Source: CAIVAT01 sp964525995
GTDB taxonomy: Bacteria; Bacteroidota; Bacteroidia; Bacteroidales; FEN-979
NCBI GenBank assembly: GCA_964525995.1
Contig: CAZGIM010000011.1
Span: 87,882-151,881 of the forward strand
DNA length: 64,000 nucleotides
Reading direction: 5' to 3'
This document shows, piece by piece, positions 25,601 to 33,888 of this stretch. How positions within the stretch are numbered: position 1 is the stretch's first letter; every line of letters begins with the position of its first letter. The notes under the pieces are model-generated. The model had not been told where the DNA came from and made no database searches. It saw only the letters and a program-made list of their open reading frames with translations. Made by a program: the position numbers and the translations under genes.

Positions 25601-28600
25601 CTTCCGGCCCTTGGTGCGGCCCCATTACAATCAACAATACCCCGACCACCGGAAATGCGCTGGTTTATGTTGAATCAACGGGAACCTACGAAAACTATGA
25701 AGTAGGCGCCTCCGCTCCTTACTATCAGCAGGGCGTTCCTTTCAAACTGTTCGGAACCGTTACCCCGATTACGACCAATATGTCGTATCAGGTATGGCGT
25801 CTGCACCAGGGTGAGGAAGGCAACCAGGCAGCCTGGACCTCGATCTATACCGGTGCCACCAACTCAACCGTTGACAACAGCTGGCCTTCTCTGCAGAATG
25901 GTGCTTACCGCTGGGCAGTTAAAGCCATCTACTCACCTCCGGGACAGCGTCCTTCCCCGCCGACCTTCTCCAATGTACTTGGCAAAGGATGGATCGCCAA
26001 TGTTGATGTTTGCGTTACCCTCACCTGTGCTGCCAACCCGAAAGCAGGAACCACGGTACAACTGGTCAATGTTGATTATCCCGATACAGCCTATACCAAG
26101 GTAACTGATACCTCTGGTTGTGTGCACTTTACCAATGTATGGAAAGGAAACTATACCCTTTCTGCAATTCGATTCTCCTATCCGGTTTCTTCGCAGAGTG
26201 TAACCATCATGGGCGATGCTTCCTTCAATATTACCCTGCTCCAGAATACTGCTCCGGTTACCAACCTTGCGGTTAATAACCAGTCTCTCGTTGCAAGCTG
26301 GAGTCCTCCCAAGTCGAAGACTTACATCATCGATGAGCCGTTTACCAACCTTACTGCCAACCAGTGGGTTATCGACGGCGCTAACTGGTCGCTCTATACC
26401 GGTTTAGGAAACCCGGCGCCATCTATCAGGTTCAACTGGTCACCTTCGGTTTCAAACTACAACCAGTATGTTACCAGTAAGACCCTTGCCGGCATCCACG
26501 CTCCTCACATGAAACTACAGTGGGATGTTAATTGTGACTACTACAGCAGCTCCAGCGATAATACCCTGGCAGTCGAAGTATGGAACGGAACCACCTGGCA
26601 AGTTATGAAGACTTACAACAGCACAGCCAATATTCCCTGGACCACCGATGAGGCTGATATCTCTTCGCTCACCAACTCGAACTTCAAGGTTCGTTTCCAC
26701 GCTGCAGGTTCTAGCAGCTCCTTGCTCGACTACTGGTATGTTGATAATGTAAAGGTTTACGGTACCGATGTTTTAAGTGGTGGTAACCCCTGTGTATTGG
26801 GTTACAACTTCTACCTGAATGGTGTACTGAGCGCCTTTACTCCTGATACCACTTACAACATTCCGCCAAGCCAGGTCGTTTACGGCCAGAATTATCACGC
26901 TTGTGTACGGGCCGTTTATGGCAGTGGATACAGCACCGAAGTCTGTACCGACTTCATCTGTAATTTCCTCTATCCGGCGCGCAACCTGTCGGGTGAAGGT
27001 GTTGAATGTTCCGCTTATCTGACCTGGGAAAAGCCGCAAACCGCAGCTGATGGCCCGGGCGTTGATCAGAGCCGTCCGGCTGCTACCGGAACCGGTCCTG
27101 CCAGCGAAATGGGTGTCGGTTCCAATGCCGGACTCGATATGAACTACCGTGTTGTTCCCGACGCTACCGGAGCAGTGTTTGAAAGCGGTCCGTTTGTTAA
27201 CAGTCCGGGTACTGGTGTCGGCGGCGCTGACGAAAGTTCACTCCAGAGCGGTATGACCCTCTATGGATCGAACATGAACCAGGCGCTTGGCTATACCATG
27301 GCCGATGACTTTGTCGTTCCGTCCGGCGGATGGAGCCCGACCAAATTCACCTTCTTTGGGTATCAAACCGGCGCTTCCACTTCAGGTACCTTTACCGGAT
27401 GCTATTTCCGCCTCTATGACGGACCACCGAATGCCGGCGGTACCGTAATCTGGGGTGACCTTACCACCAATAAGCTGACCACTGAATCATGGACCAACTG
27501 TTACCGTGTTAACACAATTGGCGGCGACAACCAGCGTCCGATCATGAAACTCGAATGCAACATCAGCGGCATGAGCCTGAATGCAGGTACATACTGGCTT
27601 GAAGTTCAGACCACCGGTGCAGGATCATCCGGACCGTGGGCCAACCCGATCGTTATCAACGGAACCCTTACAACCGGTAATGGTCTTCAGTGGACCGGTT
27701 CAGCCTGGAATAACTGGGTTGACGGTTCCTATCAGCAAGGTCTGCCTTTCCGCATCGAATATCCTCAGGGTGGCGGTGGCGAACCTGCCGGACTTATCGG
27801 TTACAACATTTACCGCAATGGTAATTTAGTACACACCGTTGGTGGAAAAGATACCCTCTACTGGTATGATTATAACCTGAATCCGGGTACTTACAACTAC
27901 GATGTAATGGCACTGTATGATCTTACTACCTATGGATTCCCGCCGCCTCCGTTAGGAGAATCATTAGGCAACACAGCCGGAGTCCAGTCCGTTAAGATCG
28001 AATGCGGCCGTCCGTTACCGTTCTTCGAACCGTGGGATCAGGGTCAGTTTGCTTACAACGACTGGAGCTTCGAACCCGATCAGGGTCACTGGACCATGAA
28101 TACCGGTATCGGTAATCCTGCCCCGAGCGCCGACTTTACCTGGCTACCCGCAACCGTTGATTACAGCAGTGCACTGGTAAGCCCGGTTATCGACGCCTCT
28201 CCCTGGAACTGCGCCTCAATCTTCCTCGATTTTGATCTGAAGCTTATTGACCGCAACAGCACAGGCGAGGAAAAACTGACTGTTGACATCTTCTACAACG
28301 GATCATGGCACCAGAAAGCCGAATACAAGAACGATGGTTCGACCGAATGGCTGCCGAAACATCTCGATATCTCGGTTGTTAAGGCCAAATCATTCCGTAT
28401 CCGTTTCGTTGCCAATGGCGAGAACACTGCCGACATCCTCCACTGGTATGTTGACAACATCCACGCTTACGGCGTATGTAACAAGGCTAAATCACTGGCC
28501 GCTACCCAATCGCACTTCACCACCAACCTTACCTGGGTTGCTCCTGAGTGTGTCACCATTGTTCCGACCCAACTTGTGAAACTGTTCCAGTGGGCAGGTA

Positions 28601-29685
28601 CTCCAGACAATGCATACTATCAGCAATATAACTATGGTTATGGTGTAGTTTATGACCTTGCTCCATATGCCGACGCATCCTTGAACAAGATCGACTTCCA
28701 CCATGCTTCATGGGGTACCACTGGTATCTGGCAGTATAATATCCACGTCGTTGACTGGACAACCTATGCTGAACTGGCTACCATTGGCCCGTTGACAACC
28801 ACCGGTGATGACAAGTGGGAAAACAACATTCCGTTAGGTAGTATCGGCGGTGTTGGCGGAAAACAGATCGGTATCATACTTGAGCCGTTAAGCAACTCAT
28901 CGACCGATGCTTATCCTTGCTTCTCAGCCGATAATATTGGTCCGGATGGCGTTTCGGTCTACGGTGCATTACCATCTTATTCCTCATTTGGAACTTCCGG
29001 TGTCGGCGACTTCATGCAGAACCTGTGGATTGAAGTTCCGATAAATGATGGTATGCAACTGTTACAGCCAAGGAAGATCAATGTCAATGCAAACGCAACC
29101 GCTTCTACCACGAAGACTGGCGTATCCAACTATCCTGCTACAAACTTCCTGATGACCAACCAGTCATCATACGTCAACGTTACCGACGCAGCCGACAGCA
29201 GCATCGTGTTCGGATACAATGTATATCGTACCGCAGAAACCGGAATTCCGCCTTATACCAAGCAGAATCCAGCTCCGCTCTCGGTTACCAACTATACAGA
29301 TACCTATCCTTCAACCTTAGTATCTGGTTTCTTTAAGTATTATGTAACCACTATTTACAAGAATTCTAAAGATAATCAGACCCTCTGTGAATCTATTTCT
29401 GATACAATCCAGGTGATATTCCCGGCCGTTGGTATCAATGAACTGAACAACAGTCAGATCATGGTTTACCCGAACCCGGCAACCGAAGTTGTATACGTGA
29501 AGAGCGATTACAGGATCAATAACATCGAGATCATGAATTATGTTGGTCAGACTGTTAACACCATCAAAAACATCGATGTGAACAACATGAAGATCAATGT
29601 AGCTACCCTGAAGGCTGGCGTGTACTTTGTAAAAGTTACAACCACCGAAGGTGTACGCTCCGTCAAAATCACGGTGACCCACTAA
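22696..29685 (+). CDS. Giant multidomain T9SS-secreted surface protein (about 2329 aa)
   Basis: The start at 22696 gives a standard signal peptide (MRNVTKTLKMLATFMVSMF onward, ending FGYAQ); an upstream in-frame extension lacks one. Domains in order: an N-terminal choice-of-anchor-J domain, a GTGTTTAGWPYYTFY-type domain, two carboxypeptidase-regulatory-like domains, then the same scaffold as the 1340-aa neighbour (YDDGIQDNF domain, Fn3, jelly-rolls), and a T9SS sorting domain (VYPNPATEVVYVKS to the end). Two copies of a module of about 200 aa (25132-25758 and 27151-27765) are inserted in the scaffold. Role unknown; probably adhesion or glycan binding at the cell surface. A strong terminator follows. 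Confidence 0.85.
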   Translation: MRNVTKTLKMLATFMVSMFVFVSFGYAQMTTLLTESFEAGNGTTPPAGWAIEQVTGSDLGITFVTNSTSPTVSAAFDGTKFVRYNSYGISSGSTRLKNTTALSTTNKAFIMVDFAWYEDPGYSSSQDQVEVQWSTDGTTWNSAGTYLRYNATAGWKVKYCMLPSGASNQATLYVGFLFTSAYGNNCALDFAHVTAGPPPPPAMVTIGTGTTTAGWPYYTFYYASRTQMLYKATELTAAGASAGPLQSIGFNVAARYPQVMNNFAVKMGNTSLSSISSWVSGLTTYYNTPYSVPATGWQDITLTTPFMWDGTSNVIVEVCFANSSYTSNSTVYSTAVSGALYHYHQDLATGGCTFTNSASGTSPRPNIRFGVPPVTPGVLMGYVRDINTLAPISGAIVEIGTKRDTSRSSGFYIIYNLNAGQVTGSCAAAGYITGPVSATIVNGQATVQDILMSPGPKVGGVVTDGSNGNPIVGATIKVAGTVYTLSVAGGSYLTPLLSIYGAQPLEIEKTGYDPFTMTVNLVPNQTFTQDAVLLPTAVQPGPFIATLNGNPATAVNLNWQTPSNLYQLIYDDGIQDNFAIWATANNLNAMKFTPLQWPVKLVGGKVNVGTAANYPANALPLASFWMYVCKADGTGGVPGTIIDSVEVIPGGFGWNDFALTVPITITAGDFYLVMKQGGVPPHAAGLGVDLTNPQLRSYSKFVAGGTPWIPAAGNFQIRAIVQGIGGPLDASLASTENHLIEASMPAGLNYETPVANQQGYEGVATVEAYEWSNMLNNIVKPMATNLTTYTGPVSPKSDVGVPNPNFVGGVVPVPDAPAATLYDNGPMVNSPGTGAGGADESMLQGPINSYGMNMVNGTYRIADDFAVSGGVWNVNSLEFYGYQTGSPTTSTFTGAFVRIFQGTPGGTVTTVWGDNTTNVLASTSFTNIYRVSTTGNTQRPIMKIVVNTPGLTLQPGSYWIEFSATGSLASGPWCGPITINNTPTTGNALVYVESTGTYENYEVGASAPYYQQGVPFKLFGTVTPITTNMSYQVWRLHQGEEGNQAAWTSIYTGATNSTVDNSWPSLQNGAYRWAVKAIYSPPGQRPSPPTFSNVLGKGWIANVDVCVTLTCAANPKAGTTVQLVNVDYPDTAYTKVTDTSGCVHFTNVWKGNYTLSAIRFSYPVSSQSVTIMGDASFNITLLQNTAPVTNLAVNNQSLVASWSPPKSKTYIIDEPFTNLTANQWVIDGANWSLYTGLGNPAPSIRFNWSPSVSNYNQYVTSKTLAGIHAPHMKLQWDVNCDYYSSSSDNTLAVEVWNGTTWQVMKTYNSTANIPWTTDEADISSLTNSNFKVRFHAAGSSSSLLDYWYVDNVKVYGTDVLSGGNPCVLGYNFYLNGVLSAFTPDTTYNIPPSQVVYGQNYHACVRAVYGSGYSTEVCTDFICNFLYPARNLSGEGVECSAYLTWEKPQTAADGPGVDQSRPAATGTGPASEMGVGSNAGLDMNYRVVPDATGAVFESGPFVNSPGTGVGGADESSLQSGMTLYGSNMNQALGYTMADDFVVPSGGWSPTKFTFFGYQTGASTSGTFTGCYFRLYDGPPNAGGTVIWGDLTTNKLTTESWTNCYRVNTIGGDNQRPIMKLECNISGMSLNAGTYWLEVQTTGAGSSGPWANPIVINGTLTTGNGLQWTGSAWNNWVDGSYQQGLPFRIEYPQGGGGEPAGLIGYNIYRNGNLVHTVGGKDTLYWYDYNLNPGTYNYDVMALYDLTTYGFPPPPLGESLGNTAGVQSVKIECGRPLPFFEPWDQGQFAYNDWSFEPDQGHWTMNTGIGNPAPSADFTWLPATVDYSSALVSPVIDASPWNCASIFLDFDLKLIDRNSTGEEKLTVDIFYNGSWHQKAEYKNDGSTEWLPKHLDISVVKAKSFRIRFVANGENTADILHWYVDNIHAYGVCNKAKSLAATQSHFTTNLTWVAPECVTIVPTQLVKLFQWAGTPDNAYYQQYNYGYGVVYDLAPYADASLNKIDFHHASWGTTGIWQYNIHVVDWTTYAELATIGPLTTTGDDKWENNIPLGSIGGVGGKQIGIILEPLSNSSTDAYPCFSADNIGPDGVSVYGALPSYSSFGTSGVGDFMQNLWIEVPINDGMQLLQPRKINVNANATASTTKTGVSNYPATNFLMTNQSSYVNVTDAADSSIVFGYNVYRTAETGIPPYTKQNPAPLSVTNYTDTYPSTLVSGFFKYYVTTIYKNSKDNQTLCESISDTIQVIFPAVGINELNNSQIMVYPNPATEVVYVKSDYRINNIEIMNYVGQTVNTIKNIDVNNMKINVATLKAGVYFVKVTTTEGVRSVKITVTH
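25132..25758 (+). repeat. Inserted ADDF module, copy A (coding repeat)
   Basis: Encodes VPDAPAATLYDNGPMVNSPG through QGVPFKLFG. It contains NSPGTGxGGADES, xADDFxV, FYGYQTG, QRPIMK, GxYWxE and QQGxPF motifs, all repeated in copy B. The 1340-aa paralogue has only a short linker at this position, between its YDDG domain and the next Fn3 repeat. Confidence 0.75.
27151..27765 (+). repeat. Inserted ADDF module, copy B (coding repeat)
   Basis: Encodes VVPDATGAVFESGPFVNSPG through QQGLPFRIEYPQ. It matches copy A motif for motif but is clearly diverged. It sits inside the Fn3 region at the position where the smaller paralogue goes straight from the VISTDSGMVVPPGL linker to GYRIYRDG. Confidence 0.75.
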
Positions 29686-29704
29686 TCCGTAAAAGGAATC
29701 ACTC

Positions 29705-29740
29705 AAAAGAGGGCGGCCCACAAGGTCGCCCTCTTTTTTG
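29705..29740 (+). terminator. Rho-independent terminator after the giant T9SS gene
   Basis: Stem GAGGGCGGCC (29709-29718) pairs with GGTCGCCCTC (29724-29733) with one G-U, a CACAA loop and a T-run at 29734-29739. It starts 20 nt after the stop codon. Confidence 0.93.
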
Positions 29741-29748
29741 TTTTTGGC

Positions 29749-29756
29749 TATCTTTG
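29749..29756 (+). promoter_or_regulatory. -7 box (TATCTTTG) of the ABC-F gene
   Basis: TATCTTTG ends 7 nt before the ATG at 29764, so the mRNA is predicted to be leaderless or nearly so. The -33 region would fall in the terminator stem. Confidence 0.6.
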
Positions 29757-29763
29757 CACGGCA

Positions 29764-31728
29764 ATGGTATCAGTAAATAATTTATCGGTTCAGTATGGAG
29801 GCGAATCCCTTTTCGACCATGTTTCGTTCATTATTAATGATAAGGACCGTATCGGGCTGGTAGGGAAGAACGGCGCCGGAAAATCTACTCTTTTAAAGAT
29901 TATAAAAGGACTCCAACAACCCGATGAAGGCGAAGTGATCATTCCGGATGGCGCAACCGTCGGCTATCTGCCTCAGGAGATGGAACCCCGGAGCCGGAAA
30001 ACCGTCTTTCAGGAGGCCCTGACGGCTTTTTCGGAAGTCATGGAACTGGAACAGCGTTTAAAGGATTTTGAAGCAGAGATTGCCATGCGGTGCGATTATG
30101 AATCGGACAGTTACCAGGAGCTGATTCACCGCCATTCGGATGCAATCGAACGATACCATCTTCTGGGAGGCCAGGCTGTGCAGGTCAACATCGAGAAGGT
30201 ATTAATCGGACTTGGATTTGAACGTGAAGAATTTGACCGCGAACTTTCGACCTTTAGTTCCGGGTGGCAGATGCGGGTCGAAATAGCCAAACTGTTACTT
30301 CAGCAACACCATGTGATCCTGCTCGATGAGCCTACCAATCACCTCGATATCGAGTCGATTCAGTGGCTTGAGGGGTACCTCGAAACCTTTAAGGGGGCCG
30401 TGGTTCTGGTATCTCATGACCGCGCTTTTCTTGACAACGTAACCAAAAGAACGATCGAGATTTCATTAGGAAGGATCTTTGATTACAAGGCCAATTACTC
30501 AGATTACGTGCTGCTTCGTGAAGAACGGATAGAAAGCCAGCTTGCGACCCACAACAACCAGCAACGGCAAATCCGGCAGATTGAACGCTTTATTGAGCGA
30601 TTCCGGTCAAAAGCCACCAAGGCCAAACAGGTGCAATCTCGCATCAAAATGTTAGACAAGATCGATCTCGTGGAGGTTGATGCCATGGATGACACGGGGA
30701 TTCGGTTTCGTTTTCCGCCTGCCCCGCACTCCGGAATGATCATTCTGGAAGCCGGTCACCTGACCAAAGACTACCCGCAAAAAAGGGTACTGAACGATCT
30801 GAACTTCTCGGTTATCCGATACGACCGGATCGCATTTGTGGGAAAAAACGGCGAGGGAAAGACCACCTTGTCGAAGGTGATCACCGGACAGGTATCGTGT
30901 GAAGGAGCGCTGAAATTCGGACATAATGTGGTCATTGGTTATTATGCTCAGGATCAAAGCGACTTCCTTGACCCGGAGAAGACCGTTTTCAAGACCATCG
31001 ACGATGTAGCGGTGGGTGACATCCGGCCCCGGATCAAAGCTATATTGGGAGGATTCCTGTTCAGCGGTGATGATATTGAAAAGAAGGTAAAGGTACTGTC
31101 GGGCGGCGAAAAGTCGCGGCTTTCGCTGGCAAAACTGTTGCTTACCCCGGCCAACCTGCTGATACTCGACGAGCCCACCAACCATCTTGACATGCGTTCG
31201 AAGGATGTGCTGAAAAATGCCCTGTTACAGTACAACGGGACGCTGATCGTGGTCTCGCACGACCGGGATTTTCTACAGGGATTGACCAACCGCGTTTTTG
31301 AATTCCGCCATGGCGCCATCAGGGAGTACATCGGCGATATCTATGATTTTCTTGAACAGCGCCGGCTGCAATCGTTGGCCGAACTGGAACGGGGTCGTGG
31401 AACTGCCACAGGTGAAGCAATTTCTGACCAGGTATCGGTCAACAAGCAAAACTGGGAGCGGAGAAAAGAAAACGAGAAAGAGCTTCGCCGGATCCGGAAT
31501 CAGGTGATGAAGTGTGAAACCGAAATCGAACGAATTGAGGGAGCAATTAAAATTAAGGAAGGTATGTTGGCGATCCCGGAGAAATATCAGGATCAGATCC
31601 GGGATGGCAGTTTGTACCGGGAATATGAAGAACTGAAACGTGCACTGGAAAACGAAATGAAGCGGTGGGAAGAGCTCAGCTTCGATCTGGATAACCTATC
31701 GACATCTGCGCCATCTGAAATTCCTTAA
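29764..31728 (+). CDS. ABC-F family ATPase (ribosome-associated, Uup/EttA-like)
   Basis: 654 aa with two ABC domains in one chain and no membrane segment. Walker A motifs are GKNGAGKST (about 36-44) and GKNGEGKTT (about 360-368). Signature motifs are FSSGWQMR and LSGGEKSR, each followed by an ILLDEPTNHLD or LILDEPTNHLD Walker B. The linker between domains (about 235-300, IRQIERFIERFRSKATKAKQ) is the P-site-tRNA-interaction-type helical linker. A coiled-coil C-terminal domain (about 560-650) resembles Uup. Such proteins act in the ribosome E site to rescue or protect translation; some confer antibiotic resistance, but nothing here specifies that. Confidence 0.9.
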   Translation: MVSVNNLSVQYGGESLFDHVSFIINDKDRIGLVGKNGAGKSTLLKIIKGLQQPDEGEVIIPDGATVGYLPQEMEPRSRKTVFQEALTAFSEVMELEQRLKDFEAEIAMRCDYESDSYQELIHRHSDAIERYHLLGGQAVQVNIEKVLIGLGFEREEFDRELSTFSSGWQMRVEIAKLLLQQHHVILLDEPTNHLDIESIQWLEGYLETFKGAVVLVSHDRAFLDNVTKRTIEISLGRIFDYKANYSDYVLLREERIESQLATHNNQQRQIRQIERFIERFRSKATKAKQVQSRIKMLDKIDLVEVDAMDDTGIRFRFPPAPHSGMIILEAGHLTKDYPQKRVLNDLNFSVIRYDRIAFVGKNGEGKTTLSKVITGQVSCEGALKFGHNVVIGYYAQDQSDFLDPEKTVFKTIDDVAVGDIRPRIKAILGGFLFSGDDIEKKVKVLSGGEKSRLSLAKLLLTPANLLILDEPTNHLDMRSKDVLKNALLQYNGTLIVVSHDRDFLQGLTNRVFEFRHGAIREYIGDIYDFLEQRRLQSLAELERGRGTATGEAISDQVSVNKQNWERRKENEKELRRIRNQVMKCETEIERIEGAIKIKEGMLAIPEKYQDQIRDGSLYREYEELKRALENEMKRWEELSFDLDNLSTSAPSEIP

Positions 31729-31777
31729 GCAGCTATAAGATCCTTCTGTAAAGGGAGGTGATTTTAAACGAGTAGGA

Positions 31778-32752
31778 TTAATGATCGCGTGCAAGCATTT
31801 TGTTCATGATTTTGATGAGTTCGGAAGATTGCTCCGGATCCACCGATAATCTTTTCAGGATTTCCATAGCCTTGTTGTGATGCGATTCGACTTCCATTGC
31901 GGTAATACGGTCAATGTTTAGTTTCCGATACAAGGCAATCGTGCGGTCAACCTTGCCGGATGGAGCTTCTGCGGGATCGGTCAGAAGCCGGAATGATTCA
32001 AGATCGTTGTCGCGGGCCACTTCGAGGGCTTTCAGATAGAGGAAGGTTTTTTTATTGGTACTGATGTCCCCACCGATGGTTTTTCCGAAAACCGAAACAT
32101 CCCCAAAGGCATCCAGGTAGTCGTCCTGAAGCTGGAATGCCAGCCCCAGCTCGATTCCTGCATCATAGATGATTTCGGCATCGATGGTCGATGCACCGGC
32201 AATGATGGCGCCAAGTTTGAGACTGCATGCGATCAATACGGCGGTCTTTAACCTGATCATCATCAAATAATCGTCGATGGTGACAACCTGCATCGTTTCA
32301 TAATTCATGTCGTACTGCTGGCCTTCACACACTTTTCGGGCGGTGTCGTTGAACAGGTCGAGTACGGAAGGGAGTAATGCCGGCTCTGTTTTTGCCACAT
32401 ATTCGTATGCGATCACGAACATGGTGTCGCCCGAAAGAATGGCCGTATTGATATCCCACCGGGAATGAACCGTAGGCTTTCCCCGGCGGAGGGGAGCCTG
32501 GTCCATGATATCATCGTGCAGCAGCGTGAAATTGTGAAAAATTTCGAGTCCCATTGCCGGGTAGAGCGACTTCTCGACATCACCGCCAAAAAGGTCGGTA
32601 GCCATCAGAACCAATAGCGGACGGATCCTTTTTCCGCCCTGTTCCAGTGTGTAATGTATTGGTTTGTACAATTGTTGTGGCGGGAAAATAAATGTACTCG
32701 ATTCAAAGGCGGAGGTGATGCGTTGCTGGAGTTTATGATAGGGAACCGTCAT
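31778..32752 (-). CDS. Polyprenyl (short-chain) diphosphate synthase
   Basis: 324 aa all-helical isoprenyl diphosphate synthase. The first aspartate-rich motif is DDIMD in LLHDDIMDQAPLRRG and the second is DDYLD in FQLQDDYLDAFGD. The GGKRIRP motif is near residue 35. The residue five positions before the first motif is Phe (FTLLHDD), a bulky gate that usually limits products to C15-C20, so a farnesyl or geranylgeranyl diphosphate synthase is more likely than a long-chain quinone enzyme. It follows rmlA by 57 nt on the same strand, possibly cotranscribed, and could feed undecaprenyl carrier supply. Confidence 0.88.
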   Translation of the reverse strand: MTVPYHKLQQRITSAFESSTFIFPPQQLYKPIHYTLEQGGKRIRPLLVLMATDLFGGDVEKSLYPAMGLEIFHNFTLLHDDIMDQAPLRRGKPTVHSRWDINTAILSGDTMFVIAYEYVAKTEPALLPSVLDLFNDTARKVCEGQQYDMNYETMQVVTIDDYLMMIRLKTAVLIACSLKLGAIIAGASTIDAEIIYDAGIELGLAFQLQDDYLDAFGDVSVFGKTIGGDISTNKKTFLYLKALEVARDNDLESFRLLTDPAEAPSGKVDRTIALYRKLNIDRITAMEVESHHNKAMEILKRLSVDPEQSSELIKIMNKMLARDH

Positions 32753-32809
32753 AGGGATGAGATCATGAAAGCCTGACCCGGCCAGGGGATGTTATTTTAT
32801 GTTAAGGGA

Positions 32810-33670
32810 TTAATCGGTCAAGTTAAGCAGATATTGGCCATAACCGCTTTTCAGAAGGGGTTGGGCCACCCGGTTAAGCTGTTCCCGGTCGATAAATTTC
32901 ATCCGGTAAGCGATCTCCTCAATGCAGCCGATCTTCAGTCCCTGCCGGTTTTGTACCACTTCGACAAATTGGGAGGCCTGCAGCAACGACTCGAAGGTGC
33001 CTGTGTCAAGCCAGGCGATTCCGCGGCTTAAGACGCCTACTTTCAGCTTCCCGGCTTCGAGATACCACCGGTTCACATCGGTGATCTCATATTCGCCTCT
33101 TGCGCTGGGTTTTATATTCTTAGCCACCTCCACCACCGTATTGTCATAAAAATAAAGGCCCGGGACCGCATAGTTTGACTTGGGTTTCTGAGGTTTTTCT
33201 TCGATGGAGAGCGCCTTGAAGTTATCATCAAACTCCACAACGCCATAACGCTCGGGATCGTGCACGTGGTAGGCAAATACCACACCCCCGTCGGGATCGT
33301 TATTTTCCTGGACCAGTTGAGATAAACCGTTTCCGTAAAAAATATTGTCGCCAAGGATCAGGGCGGCCTTTTCTTTCCCGATGAATTGCTCCCCGATTAC
33401 AAATGCCTGGGCAAGTCCGTTCGGCACGGCTTGTTCTTTATACGAAAAGCTGCAACCCAGCAATGCGCCGTCGCCTAAAAGCTGTCTGAAATGCGGCAGA
33501 TCGTGAGGCGTTGAGATGATCAGGATGTCATGGATACCGGCCATCATCAAAACCGAAAGGGGATAATAGATCATCGGTTTGTCATACACCGGCATCAGTT
33601 GCTTGCTTACTGCGAGGGTGAGGGGGTGCAGTCGTGTTCCTGCTCCTCCGGCCAAGATAATTCCTTTCAT
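32810..33670 (-). CDS. rmlA: Glucose-1-phosphate thymidylyltransferase
   Basis: 286 aa, the typical RmlA short-form length. The nucleotide-binding signature LAGGAGTRLHPLT lies at the N-terminus, then KQLMPVYDKPMIYYPLSVLM, GDNIFYG, ERYGVVEFD, EKP and WLDTGTFESLL, all diagnostic. It makes dTDP-glucose from dTTP and glucose-1-phosphate, the first step toward dTDP-4-keto-6-deoxyglucose, the substrate of the WecE-like enzyme at 11.3 kb. rmlB, C and D are not in the window. ATG at 33670. About 218 nt without a gene lie upstream, where no promoter stands out. Confidence 0.95.
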   Translation of the reverse strand: MKGIILAGGAGTRLHPLTLAVSKQLMPVYDKPMIYYPLSVLMMAGIHDILIISTPHDLPHFRQLLGDGALLGCSFSYKEQAVPNGLAQAFVIGEQFIGKEKAALILGDNIFYGNGLSQLVQENNDPDGGVVFAYHVHDPERYGVVEFDDNFKALSIEEKPQKPKSNYAVPGLYFYDNTVVEVAKNIKPSARGEYEITDVNRWYLEAGKLKVGVLSRGIAWLDTGTFESLLQASQFVEVVQNRQGLKIGCIEEIAYRMKFIDREQLNRVAQPLLKSGYGQYLLNLTD

Positions 33671-33888
33671 AATCGATCAGTTTGTCAGTCGAACACCCCG
33701 CTTCATGCGGAAAGGATCATACCCCGCTGCATGCCGTCGATACCCGGGGTAACGCCAGCCGGGGATTGATACCCGTGATTCAAGAGGTAAAGGTAGTAAA
33801 CAAACCAATACCTCCCACATCTAAATCTTGCAGTCGCCAGGGTGAACAGGAATTTCCTGAAATGGATCAAAACAAGCGCGTTTGCTAC

